Shown: piece by piece, positions 1 to 5,748 of the stretch | Layout of the letters: the number at the start of each line of letters is the position of its first letter | How positions within the stretch are numbered: position 1 is the first letter of the stretch | Notes under the pieces: model-generated | Database searches by the model: none | What the model was told of the DNA's origin: nothing | What the model saw: the letters and a program-made list of their open reading frames with translations, nothing else | Made by a program: the position numbers and the translations under genes | Assembly (NCBI GenBank): GCA_019348475.1 | Contig: JAHWJJ010000285.1 | Span: 1-6,268, forward strand | Length of the DNA: 6,268 nt | Source: Gemmatimonadota bacterium | GTDB taxonomy: Bacteria; Gemmatimonadota; Gemmatimonadetes; Longimicrobiales; Longimicrobiaceae | Reading direction: 5' to 3'

Positions 1-1754
1 GTGATGTTGAGGATCTCCTGGATTTCCTCGGACTCCGCGGCCGCCGTTGCGCCGGCGGGAAGGCGCGACGGCGCTTCGCGCACCACGTCGCGCGGGCTCT
101 TGTCCTCGCGCAGCCCCTGGAAGACCGGGTGGCGCAGGATCCCTTCGTCCGTCCACTCGGTGAACGCGATCTCGCACACCAGCTGGGGATCGATCCAGTG
201 CACCCCCGCCGGCTTTCGTCCCTTCCGCCCGTGGTTGGCGAAGGGCGAGTCCTCGCGCTCCAGCGCCTGGAGACGGCCATGGACCTCGCGCAGCCGCGCC
301 TGGTCGAAGCCGGTGCCCACCTTTCCGGTGTAGACCAGCTGGCCGGCGTCGTCGTGCACCCCCAGCAGCAGCGCGCCGAAGTGGGAGCGCGACCCGCGCG
401 GCTCCGTGTATCCCCCGATCACGAACTCCTGGCGCAGCAGGCACTTTACCTTGAGCCAGTCGGCGTTGCGCTTGTGCTGGTACCGCGACGAGGCGCGCTT
501 GCTGATGATCCCCTCCAGCCCCATCGCGCACGCCTGCCGGTAGAACTCGCCCCCGGCGCCCAGGATGTGGTCGCTGAAGCGCACCACGCCGCCCCCATCG
601 GCCAGCAGCCCCCGCAGCGCCTCCTTGCGGTCCAGCAGGGAAGCGGGGCGCAGGTCCATCCCCTCCACGTACGGCAGGTCGAAGGCGTAGAACACCAGGT
701 CGCCGCCGCGCCCGGAGCTCAGCACGTTCTGCAGCGCCTGGAAGCTGGTGGTGCCCTGCGGGGTGAGGACGACGAGTTCCCCGTCCAGCACGGCCGAACG
801 CGCGGGGAGCTCCGCCAGCGCGGCCGCGACGGCGGGGAACCTGTCCGTCCAGTCCTTGCCGTTGCGGGTGATGAGGCGCGCCTTGCCCTTCTGCACCATC
901 GCCAGGAGGCGGTAGCCGTCGTACTTGAGTTCGTGCAGCCACTCCGTCCCGGCCGGTACCTCGTCCACCAGGGTGGCCAGCTGCGGCGTGAACGGTTTGG
1001 GGAAAGGCGCCTTCTTCGCGCCCGCGACGTCGGGGGCGGGGAAGTCCGCCGGCTTGCTGGGCGCCGGCGAGGACCGCTTCGCGGCCGGCTTCTTCGCCCC
1101 GGGCTTTCCCTTCGCCCGCTTCGAGGGCTTGCCGTGCCGCGTCAGGGCCTCCGCGGCGGGGGCGCGGGAGTTCCAGCTGGCGTCCTGGTCCGCGGCGATC
1201 TCGTCCATCGTGCGCCCGGTGTCGACGCTGGTGATGAACTCGTCGGTTACGGCCCCCTCGGACTCGGGGCGCGCCACGTCGTCGTCGTCCTTGAAGAGCA
1301 GCCACTGCTCCTTCTGGCCCTCTTCGCCGCGGCGGGAGCGCACCAGGTGCCAGCCGCCCGCCAGCCGCTCGCCCTGCAGGTGAAAGCGCAGGTGGCCCTT
1401 GCGGTACCCCTTGCGGGCGTCGTCGTCCGGCGTCCAGGTGCCGCGGTCCCACAGCATCACCGTGCCGCCGCCGTATTCCTTTTTGGGGATGATCCCTTCG
1501 AAGGCGCCGTACTCGATCGGGTGGTCTTCCACGTGGACCGCTAGCCGCTTTACGGAGGGGTCCAGGCTGGGGCCCTTGGGGACGGCCCAGCTCTTCAGCA
1601 CGCCGTCCAGCTCCAGGCGAAAGTCGAAGTGAAGGTGGCTGGCGGCGTGCTTCTGGATGCAGAACGAGAGCACGTCCCCCTGGGGGTGGACGTGCCCTTC
1701 CGGTTCCGCGGTGACGCGAAAGTCGCGCTTGCGTTTGTACTCGTCGAGGCCCAT
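1..1754 (-). CDS. ligD: ATP-dependent DNA ligase D (NHEJ), 3'-truncated by the window edge
   Basis: LigD processes and seals double-strand breaks held by Ku. The frame is open for 584 codons from ATG 1754 to the left edge. Residues 1-~160 are the 3'-phosphoesterase domain: H36, H42, D44 and R46 lie in QKHAASHLHFDFRLELDG, with H78 and Y82 in HVEDHPIEYG. These align, at a constant offset of 6, with the catalytic residues known in Pseudomonas LigD. Residues ~195-250 are a Lys/Ala/Pro-rich linker. The ligase domain follows: motif I ELKYDGYR with nucleotide-accepting K277, DGEL with E326, FYAFDLP, EGIISKR (E414, K419) and motif V KVK (435-437), then an OB-type region ending in RHPVFQGLREDK. A domain order of phosphoesterase-ligase-polymerase is usual for this layout, so the polymerase domain probably lies beyond position 1; that is inference. 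The start gives a typical LigD N-terminus (MGLDEYKRKRDF). GGGA lies 9 bases upstream, and ku ends 16 bases before the start, so the two are probably co-transcribed. Confidence 0.96.
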   Translation of the reverse strand, partial: MGLDEYKRKRDFRVTAEPEGHVHPQGDVLSFCIQKHAASHLHFDFRLELDGVLKSWAVPKGPSLDPSVKRLAVHVEDHPIEYGAFEGIIPKKEYGGGTVMLWDRGTWTPDDDARKGYRKGHLRFHLQGERLAGGWHLVRSRRGEEGQKEQWLLFKDDDDVARPESEGAVTDEFITSVDTGRTMDEIAADQDASWNSRAPAAEALTRHGKPSKRAKGKPGAKKPAAKRSSPAPSKPADFPAPDVAGAKKAPFPKPFTPQLATLVDEVPAGTEWLHELKYDGYRLLAMVQKGKARLITRNGKDWTDRFPAVAAALAELPARSAVLDGELVVLTPQGTTSFQALQNVLSSGRGGDLVFYAFDLPYVEGMDLRPASLLDRKEALRGLLADGGGVVRFSDHILGAGGEFYRQACAMGLEGIISKRASSRYQHKRNADWLKVKCLLRQEFVIGGYTEPRGSRSHFGALLLGVHDDAGQLVYTGKVGTGFDQARLREVHGRLQALEREDSPFANHGRKGRKPAGVHWIDPQLVCEIAFTEWTDEGILRHPVFQGLREDKSPRDVVREAPSRLPAGATAAAESEEIQEILNI

Positions 1755-1770
1755 TCAGGCGCGTCCCGGC

Positions 1771-2829
1771 TCAGGCGGTCTTGCGCTGCTTGCTGCGCGG
1801 CTTGGACGCCGCAGTGGAGCGCGGCGCGGGCTTGGCCGGCTTGGCCGGCTTCTCCGCCTCCTTCGCGGCCGCGCGGGCGGGCTTCCTGGCCGGCTTCGTC
1901 GGCGCCTCGTCCTCCCACGGCAGGAGGTCGTCGTCCTGCGCGGGCGCTTCCGGTCTGGCCGCGGCGCCCTTCTTCGGCTTCCTGGCCGCGGGAGCGCGCT
2001 CGGTGTCGGCGGCCACGCGCTCGCCGCGGCCGGTGGCCTCCACGCTGCGCTTGAGCAGGGCCATGATGTCGATCACGTCGCCCTTTTCGCCGGCCGTGAC
2101 GTCTTCCACCGGCGTCTCGTCGGGGGCGTCGGTCTGGCCGCTCTCGATGCGGGCCTGGATGAGCTGCATCAGGTCGTCGCGGTAGGTGTCCTGGTACTTG
2201 GTGGGATCCCAGTCCGCCGTCATCCCTTCCACCAGCCGCTCGGCCATCTCCAGCTCGCGTTCATTGACGCCCAGCTCCTTGAGGTCGCCGTGCGGCACGT
2301 CCAGGTCGTCGGCGGGGCGGATCTCGTGCGGGTAGCGCAGGATCTCCAGCACCAGCACGTCGCCCTGCGGCACCACGGCGGAAAGGTACTCGCGGGAGCG
2401 GATCACCACCTTGGCGATGCCCACCTTTCCGGTGCGCTTGAGCGCCTCGCGCAGCAGGGCATAGCCCTTCTTGTTCTTGGTGGTGGGCGCCAGGTAGTAG
2501 GGCTTGTCCAGGTAGACGGGTTCGATGTCGTCCAGGTCCACGAAGTCGGTGATCTCGACGGTCTGCGTCTTTTCGGGGTTGGCCCGGCGCAGGTCCTCGT
2601 CGCTGAGGACGACGTACTGGCCGCTCTCGTACTCGTAGCCCTTGACGATCTCGTCGCCCTCGACCTCTTCGCCCGTGTTCTTGTTGTACTTGCGGTAGCC
2701 GATGGGCGACATGTTCCGCTTGTCCAGCTGCCGAAAGCTCAGCTCGTCGGGCGACGCGGCCGAGAACAGGCCGACGGGGATGTGCACGAGCCCGAAGCTG
2801 ATGCTGCCTTTCCAGATCGCGCGTGCCAT
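1771..2829 (-). CDS. ku: Non-homologous end-joining protein Ku
   Basis: Bacterial Ku forms a homodimeric ring on double-strand-break ends and recruits LigD. The product is 352 aa. The N-terminus MARAIWKGSISFGLVHIPVGL is the family hallmark, and the Ku beta-barrel core runs to about residue 250, with conserved stretches such as KPYYLAP (109-115) and SREYLSAVVPQGDVLVLE (145-162). DVIDIMALLKRSVEATG (251-267) closes the conserved part. The tail (~275-352) is Lys/Ala/Pro-rich and disordered-looking, interrupted by an acidic patch DDDLLPWEDE (299-308). Basic tails of this type are known in extended Ku proteins to bind DNA and affect LigD stimulation. I chose ATG 2829 over an in-frame ATG ten codons upstream because it begins the family N-terminus and has AGGAG five bases ahead. 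ligD follows after 16 bases, consistent with a two-gene operon. Confidence 0.97.
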   Translation of the reverse strand: MARAIWKGSISFGLVHIPVGLFSAASPDELSFRQLDKRNMSPIGYRKYNKNTGEEVEGDEIVKGYEYESGQYVVLSDEDLRRANPEKTQTVEITDFVDLDDIEPVYLDKPYYLAPTTKNKKGYALLREALKRTGKVGIAKVVIRSREYLSAVVPQGDVLVLEILRYPHEIRPADDLDVPHGDLKELGVNERELEMAERLVEGMTADWDPTKYQDTYRDDLMQLIQARIESGQTDAPDETPVEDVTAGEKGDVIDIMALLKRSVEATGRGERVAADTERAPAARKPKKGAAARPEAPAQDDDLLPWEDEAPTKPARKPARAAAKEAEKPAKPAKPAPRSTAASKPRSKQRKTA

Positions 2830-2834
2830 ACTTG

Positions 2835-2839
2835 CTCCT
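2835..2839 (-). promoter_or_regulatory. Shine-Dalgarno of ku
   Basis: AGGAG on the minus strand lies five bases before ATG 2829. It decides the start in favour of the MARAIWKG N-terminus rather than the ATG ten codons upstream. Confidence 0.85.
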
Positions 2840-2886
2840 GGGTGGGGATGGCGCCCCAAGCGCGGTCCGCTTCGGCTGCGGGATCA

Positions 2887-2904
2887 CTTGGGATGCATCC
2901 CAAG
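2887..2904. promoter_or_regulatory. Perfect 18-bp palindrome in the ku leader, possible operator
   Basis: CTTGGGATGCATCCCAAG is an uninterrupted perfect palindrome. It lies between ku and the AT-rich promoter-like patch, 58 bases before the ku start. CCCAAGCGC, which overlaps its right arm (2899-2907), occurs again at 2855-2863, 44 bases nearer to ku. A dyad plus half-site just downstream of a promoter would suit a dimeric repressor of the ku-ligD operon. Without a loop it is more likely a DNA site than an RNA hairpin. The regulator is unknown and the role is inferred from position and symmetry. Confidence 0.45.
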
Positions 2905-2921
2905 CGCAAGCTTCGCTCCAG

Positions 2922-2950
2922 TGCGTATAATATGCATTATGTAAACTAGC
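2922..2950. promoter_or_regulatory. AT-rich promoter-like patch upstream of ku
   Basis: This is a sharp AT-rich island in otherwise GC-rich DNA. On the plus strand it contains a consensus TATAAT (2926-2931) and the inverted repeat ATAAT-atgc-ATTAT (2927-2940), so -10-like hexamers can be read on both strands (minus: CATAAT, TATTAT). I see no good -35 at 16-18 bases in either direction. The only known gene it could serve is ku on the minus strand, which would give a leader of roughly 80-100 bases. The AT content and position are seen; promoter function and direction are inferred. Confidence 0.45.
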
Positions 2951-2953
2951 TTA

Positions 2954-2973
2954 TGTGGAGAAGTGTGGAGAAG
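2954..2973. repeat. Exact 10-bp tandem repeat (two units)
   Basis: TGTGGAGAAG occurs twice with no gap, immediately beyond the AT-rich patch relative to ku. The period of about one helical turn puts both copies on the same face of the DNA, so paired binding sites are possible. Chance duplication is an equally fair reading. Confidence 0.5.
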
Positions 2974-3008
2974 GTCGATACGGCGTGGGAATGTGCGGAT
3001 GCCCTGCC

Positions 3009-3043
3009 CGGGACGCGTTTCGCGTCGGGTCACACGCGTCCCG
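3009..3043. repeat. Stem-loop with 10-bp perfect arms
   Basis: CGGGACGCGT (3009-3018) and ACGCGTCCCG (3034-3043) are perfect inverted arms around a 15-base loop. No T tract follows on either strand, so it does not look like an intrinsic terminator. It lies alone in the gene-free stretch between ku and repeat copy A. Its function is unknown. Confidence 0.4.
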
Positions 3044-3144
3044 CCACGACGGATACCCCTCCACACGCATTCGGACGTGCGTGCGCCTCGTCCACGGCAA
3101 AAACGCCGGCGTCGTCCTGAAGGAAGCCAACCACGCGCCGGCTC

Positions 3145-3219
3145 AGCCGCGGGTTGAAACCCGCGGCTGGAAATGCCATAAGCCCCGCCCTGGCTCGCTA
3201 GGCTCGCCATGCGGGGCTT
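3145..3219 (+). repeat. Interspersed double-hairpin repeat, copy A
   Basis: The unit has three parts. First is a palindrome with 10-bp arms, AGCCGCGGGT (3145-3154) and ACCCGCGGCT (3159-3168), around TGAA. Second is a linker reading GGAAATGCCA (3169-3178). Third is a hairpin with 9-bp arms, AAGCCCCGC (3180-3188) and GCGGGGCTT (3211-3219), whose loop carries GGCTCGC twice. The 32 bases from 3147 to 3178 match the complement of 3601-3632 exactly, and copy C after 5655 keeps the same order of parts. This is a REP-like or small non-autonomous element; no protein is encoded. Confidence 0.85.
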
Positions 3220-3558
3220 CAACTGCGCGTGGCTCCACCTGCCCCGGCGGCTCGAACGTCGAAACTGGCCCAGGATCGCGTGGAGCGCCTCGAGACGTGC
3301 CGGTGCCTTCCGTGACGCGCGATCTTGCGTCCTGCGCGATTCTCGAACGCCGGATTTTCGCGGTGGAGGGTTCGAATCGGACCCGGCCACACGCCAGGTA
3401 CTCCGGCGCATCAAAGGCCCCAGGTGTGTCAGTGCCACGCTGCAGAAACGGCGGAATGTTCGACGTGTGGACTGCAGGCGGCGGCACTCCCGTCGCCCCC
3501 CGGCGTCCGCCGTCGGAAACGGACGATGGGTCGCGGAGGTGGGGTGCGCGAGCAGGTG
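3220..3558. other. Gene-free segment enclosed by inverted repeat copies A and B
   Basis: The 339 bp between the two inverted repeat copies have open frames on both strands, as expected at this GC content. None has a recognisable domain, convincing ribosome site or natural-looking composition; the translations are Arg/Pro/Ser-rich. One imperfect dyad stands out: AGTGCC (3431) and CTGCAG (3440) are mirrored by CTGCAG (3472) and GGCACT (3483-3488). I see no gene here. It may be intergenic DNA or the interior of a composite element bounded by copies A and B. Confidence 0.5.
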
Positions 3559-3632
3559 AAGCCCCGTTCGGCGAGCGCAAGCGAGCCGAGACGGGGCTTG
3601 TGGCATTTCCAGCCGCGGGTTTCAACCCGCGG
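3559..3632 (-). repeat. Interspersed double-hairpin repeat, copy B (inverted)
   Basis: This is the same unit as copy A on the opposite strand. The hairpin arms AAGCCCCGT (3559-3567) and ACGGGGCTT (3591-3599) come first on the plus strand, then the linker complement TGGCATTTCC (3601-3610), then the palindrome CCGCGGGT (3613-3620) with ACCCGCGG (3625-3632). The innermost stem pair is T-A where copy A has C-G, a compensatory change that keeps the stem intact. The loop again carries doubled GCGAG-type sequence. Copies A and B point their palindromes outward. Confidence 0.85.
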
Positions 3633-3733
3633 GTTTCGCGCGGGGCCGAGACCCGCGCGTTCGGCCCGCGGGCGGGAGGCGCGGCGCGGACACGCCCGTC
3701 CGGCGCCGTTGCGGCGGCGGTGGGGCGCACGCC

Positions 3734-3762
3734 TTTACCGAAAGGGCAAATCGGCGTAAGTT
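3734..3762 (+). promoter_or_regulatory. Candidate promoter of lgt
   Basis: TTTACC (3734-3739) and TAAGTT (3757-3762) are separated by 17 bases, a standard sigma-70-type spacing. This is the only AT-rich pair in the approach to lgt. It would start transcription near 3769, about 75 bases before ATG 3845, and so would exclude the in-frame GTG at 3764. Both boxes are imperfect matches, so this is a prediction only. Confidence 0.45.
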
Positions 3763-3844
3763 TGTGCGCGGCAGGTGTTCCCGGGACCCCGGAGCGCCCG
3801 CCGGGCGTCCGGCGTACTCCGTCCCTCGCACCCCCTCCCAGGCG

Positions 3845-4681
3845 ATGTTCCCCATCCTGTTCGAGATCGGCGGCTTCAAGGTCACCAGCTTTGGCGCGTC
3901 CATCGCGCTGGCCTTTCTTGCGGGGGCCTGGCTCGCCGCGCGCGGGCTCAAGCGGCAGGGGGAAAACCCCGAGTACGCGTGGGACCTGGCGGGGTGGGCG
4001 GCCATCTGCGGCATCCTGGGGGCCAAGGTCTACTACCTGTTCCTGCACTTCGGCGAAACGGCGGCGGACCCGTGGGGGGCGCTGCTGTCGCGTTCAGGGC
4101 TGGTGTGGTACGGCGGCTTCATCGGCGGGGCGCTGGGCGTGCTGTTCCGGCTGTGGCAGCTCAAGCTGCCCGTGTGGAAGGTGGCCGACGCGGTGGCGCC
4201 CGGGCTGGCGCTGGGGTACGCGATCGGCCGGCTGGGCTGCTTTCTGGTGGGCGACGACTACGGCGCCCCCACCAGCGCGCCGTGGGCGGTCGCCTTTCCC
4301 CAGGGAGCGCCGCCCTCCACGGCCGGCAACCTGCGCGCCTTCGGCGTGGACGTGCCCGCCAGCACCCCCGACAGCGCGGTGCTGGCCGTGCACCCCACGC
4401 AGCTGTACGAGACGGCGATGACGCTCATCATCCTGGCCATCCTCATCCGCCTTCGCCCGCGGCTGGCCTCCACGCCGGGGCACCTGTTCATGGTGTGGCT
4501 GGCGCTGGCGGGGGTGGAGCGGTTCATCGTCGAGATCTTCCGCGCCAAGGACGACCGCTTCCTGGGCGGCTTTTCCGTCGCGCAGCTGATCAGCGTTCTG
4601 CTGATCGGCACGGCGGTGGCCTTCTACGTGGCGCTGCAGAAGCGCGGCGGGCGGGTGCCCGCCAGGGTCGCGCGCGCCTGA
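3845..4681 (+). CDS. lgt: Prolipoprotein diacylglyceryl transferase
   Basis: Lgt is an inner-membrane enzyme that moves diacylglycerol from phosphatidylglycerol to the lipobox cysteine of prelipoproteins, the first step of lipoprotein maturation. The 278-aa product has the usual family length and several hydrophobic spans (about 13-33, 48-68, 88-104, 113-135, 190-203, 211-228, 245-263). The Lgt signature is GRLGCFLVGDDYG (128-140), keeping the essential Arg (R129) and the final Gly. Also present are WYGGFIGG (88-95), HPTQLYE (183-189) and ERFIVEIFR (225-233). Compared with E. coli Lgt, the signature Asn is Cys132 and the essential His before GG is Tyr89; from memory these are recurrent variants outside Proteobacteria rather than signs of inactivity. 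I chose ATG 3845 because MFPILFEIGGF is a normal Lgt start; the ribosome site is weak (AGG, two bases away). A GTG 27 codons upstream would add an Arg/Pro-rich, uncharacteristic extension. The phosphoesterase follows after 70 bases. Confidence 0.95.
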   Translation: MFPILFEIGGFKVTSFGASIALAFLAGAWLAARGLKRQGENPEYAWDLAGWAAICGILGAKVYYLFLHFGETAADPWGALLSRSGLVWYGGFIGGALGVLFRLWQLKLPVWKVADAVAPGLALGYAIGRLGCFLVGDDYGAPTSAPWAVAFPQGAPPSTAGNLRAFGVDVPASTPDSAVLAVHPTQLYETAMTLIILAILIRLRPRLASTPGHLFMVWLALAGVERFIVEIFRAKDDRFLGGFSVAQLISVLLIGTAVAFYVALQKRGGRVPARVARA

Positions 4682-4713
4682 CCCGCGGCCGCCCCATGCG
4701 CTGCACCCCGAAC

Positions 4714-4748
4714 AGCCGGCCGGCGGACGCGATCCGCCGGCCGGCTTT
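4714..4748 (+). terminator. Strong GC hairpin between lgt and the phosphoesterase gene
   Basis: A perfect 14-bp stem, AGCCGGCCGGCGGA (4714-4727) with TCCGCCGGCCGGCT (4733-4746), has a 5-base loop CGCGA and is followed by only a short T run (TTT, 4746-4748). It begins 32 bases after the lgt stop and ends just before the next gene's ATG at 4752. The stem is strong enough for an intrinsic terminator but the T tract is poor. It may be a partial terminator or attenuator, or may block ribosome access to the following start. Confidence 0.6.
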
Positions 4749-4751
4749 CGT

Positions 4752-5618
4752 ATGCGGATGAACCGCCGCCGCTTCGTGGCGCTGGCCGGCGGGGGCGCCG
4801 TGGCCGGGCTGGTGGGAGACGCCTGGCTGGTGGAGCCGCGGCGGGTGCAGTTCACCCATCACGCGGTGAACGCCCGCACCTTGCCCGAGCAGCGCGCGGT
4901 GCGCTTCGTTCAGTTGACGGACCTGCACCTGCAGCAGGTGGGGCGGATGCACCGCGGCATCGCGGCGCGGGTCCGCCGGCTGGCTCCCGACTTCATCGTC
5001 CTGACGGGCGATTCGGTGGACCGGGCCGACCGCCTGGGCGAGCTGGCGTCGTTCCTGGCGCTGCTGGACCGCGCCACGCCCAAGTACGCCATCCTGGGCA
5101 ACTGGGAGCACTGGGGCCGGGTGGACCTCGACGAACTGGCCGCCGTGTACCGCGACGCCAACTGCCGGCTGCTGGTCAACGATTTCGCCGTCCACCACGG
5201 CGGGGGCCGCTCGCTCCGGCTGACCGGGCTCGACGACCTGCTCGGCGGGCGGCCGGACCCGGGGAAGGCGTTCGGCGGGCCGCAGCAGGTGGATGCGCAC
5301 GTGGTGCTGGCGCACTGCCCCGAGCACCGTGACGTGCTCCGCCGCCTGGCGGTGCCTGGGCAGGTGGAATGGCGGCCGCCCTCTCCCGCTCCGTTCCAGG
5401 CCGCGGCGCTGATGCTCTCGGGCCACACGCACGGCGGCCAGGTCAACCTGTTCGGCTGGGCGCCCATGCTGCCCGAGGGGACGGGGCGCTACGTGCGCGG
5501 CTGGTTCCGCGACCCCGGCGCCGTGCCGCTGTACGTCTCGCGCGGCATCGGCACCTCGGTGCTGCCCGTGCGTCTGGGTGCGCGGCCGGAGGTGGCGGTG
5601 TTCACCGTGTGGGTCTAG
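4752..5618 (+). CDS. Calcineurin-like metallophosphoesterase, YkuE/YaeI type, with Tat-like signal
   Basis: The 288-aa product carries the dinuclear-metal phosphoesterase motifs in order: DLH (D57, H59), GDSVD (D87), GNWEH (N117), AHCPEH (H188) and SGHTHGGQ (H225, H227). Family members of this size are membrane-associated or exported phosphodiesterases, YaeI/YkuE being the closest type I recognise; the substrate cannot be told from sequence. The N-terminus has a twin-arginine-like motif NRRRFVA (4-10) and a hydrophobic stretch to about residue 22, suggesting Tat export or an N-terminal anchor. The usual GNH(D/E) motif reads GNWEHW, so the conserved His is Trp118, with a His two residues on at 120. 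ATG 4752 and ATG 4758 are both possible starts; neither has a Shine-Dalgarno, because a strong hairpin occupies the upstream bases. Translation probably depends on transcripts reading through from lgt. Confidence 0.9.
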   Translation: MRMNRRRFVALAGGGAVAGLVGDAWLVEPRRVQFTHHAVNARTLPEQRAVRFVQLTDLHLQQVGRMHRGIAARVRRLAPDFIVLTGDSVDRADRLGELASFLALLDRATPKYAILGNWEHWGRVDLDELAAVYRDANCRLLVNDFAVHHGGGRSLRLTGLDDLLGGRPDPGKAFGGPQQVDAHVVLAHCPEHRDVLRRLAVPGQVEWRPPSPAPFQAAALMLSGHTHGGQVNLFGWAPMLPEGTGRYVRGWFRDPGAVPLYVSRGIGTSVLPVRLGARPEVAVFTVWV

Positions 5619-5654
5619 GACCCCCGACCCATCGTCCGCAGAGACCGCCTCGCC

Positions 5655-5726
5655 CCCGGTTCAAACCCGCGGCTGGAAGTGCCAACAGCCCCGCCCAGGG
5701 CTCGCAAACCTCGCCAGGCGGGCTTC
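5655..5726 (+). repeat. Interspersed double-hairpin repeat, copy C (eroded)
   Basis: This is the third copy of the unit seen at 3145 and 3559. AAACCCGCGGCTGGAA matches copy A exactly, then TGCCA and AGCCCCGCC (5687-5695) follow, pairing with GGCGGGCT (5717-5724) with one bulged C. The loop keeps GGCTCGC and CTCGCC. The left arm of the palindrome is degraded (CCCCGGTTC), so this copy looks older. It begins 36 bases after the phosphoesterase stop, where its GC stem followed by TT might also help end transcription. Confidence 0.75.
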
Positions 5727-5727
5727 A

Positions 5728-5748
5728 CCCGACGTTCACCGAGTCGGG
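5728..5748 (+). terminator. Small hairpin after the phosphoesterase gene, weak terminator candidate
   Basis: CCCGAC (5728-5733) and GTCGGG (5743-5748) form a 6-bp stem around a 9-base loop, followed by CTTCT. It lies about 110 bases after the phosphoesterase stop, directly beyond repeat copy C. There is no real T tract, so a terminator role is only possible. Confidence 0.25.

Noticed and set aside
129..1544. Long plus-strand open frame of 471 codons
   Set aside because: It lies wholly antisense to the clearly recognisable ligD, has a Val/Gly/Arg/Leu-rich translation without domains, and is the usual mirror frame of a GC-rich gene.
1657..2949. Plus-strand open frame of 430 codons
   Set aside because: It is antisense to ku over its length; the conserved Ku sequence on the other strand explains the lack of stops.
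3369..3378. GGTTCGAATC resembling a tRNA T-loop
   Set aside because: The flanking bases do not form a T stem, and no acceptor, D or anticodon arms can be built around it.
3145..3632. Repeats as a CRISPR array
   Set aside because: There are only two copies here, in opposite orientation, over 300 bp apart, and no cas genes are present.
3764..3844. GTG at 3764 as an upstream start for lgt
   Set aside because: It would add 27 Arg/Pro-rich residues atypical of Lgt and starts at the edge of the proposed -10 box; ATG 3845 gives a standard N-terminus.
2884..4048. Overlapping minus-strand open frames of 240 and 301 codons
   Set aside because: They cross the repeats, palindromes and the start of lgt; composition is low-complexity and no family is recognisable.
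2955..4421. Plus-strand open frame of 488 codons spanning the gene-free stretch into lgt
   Set aside because: It runs through two repeat copies and then out of frame through lgt. The translation is Arg/Pro/Ser/Gly-rich with no domain.
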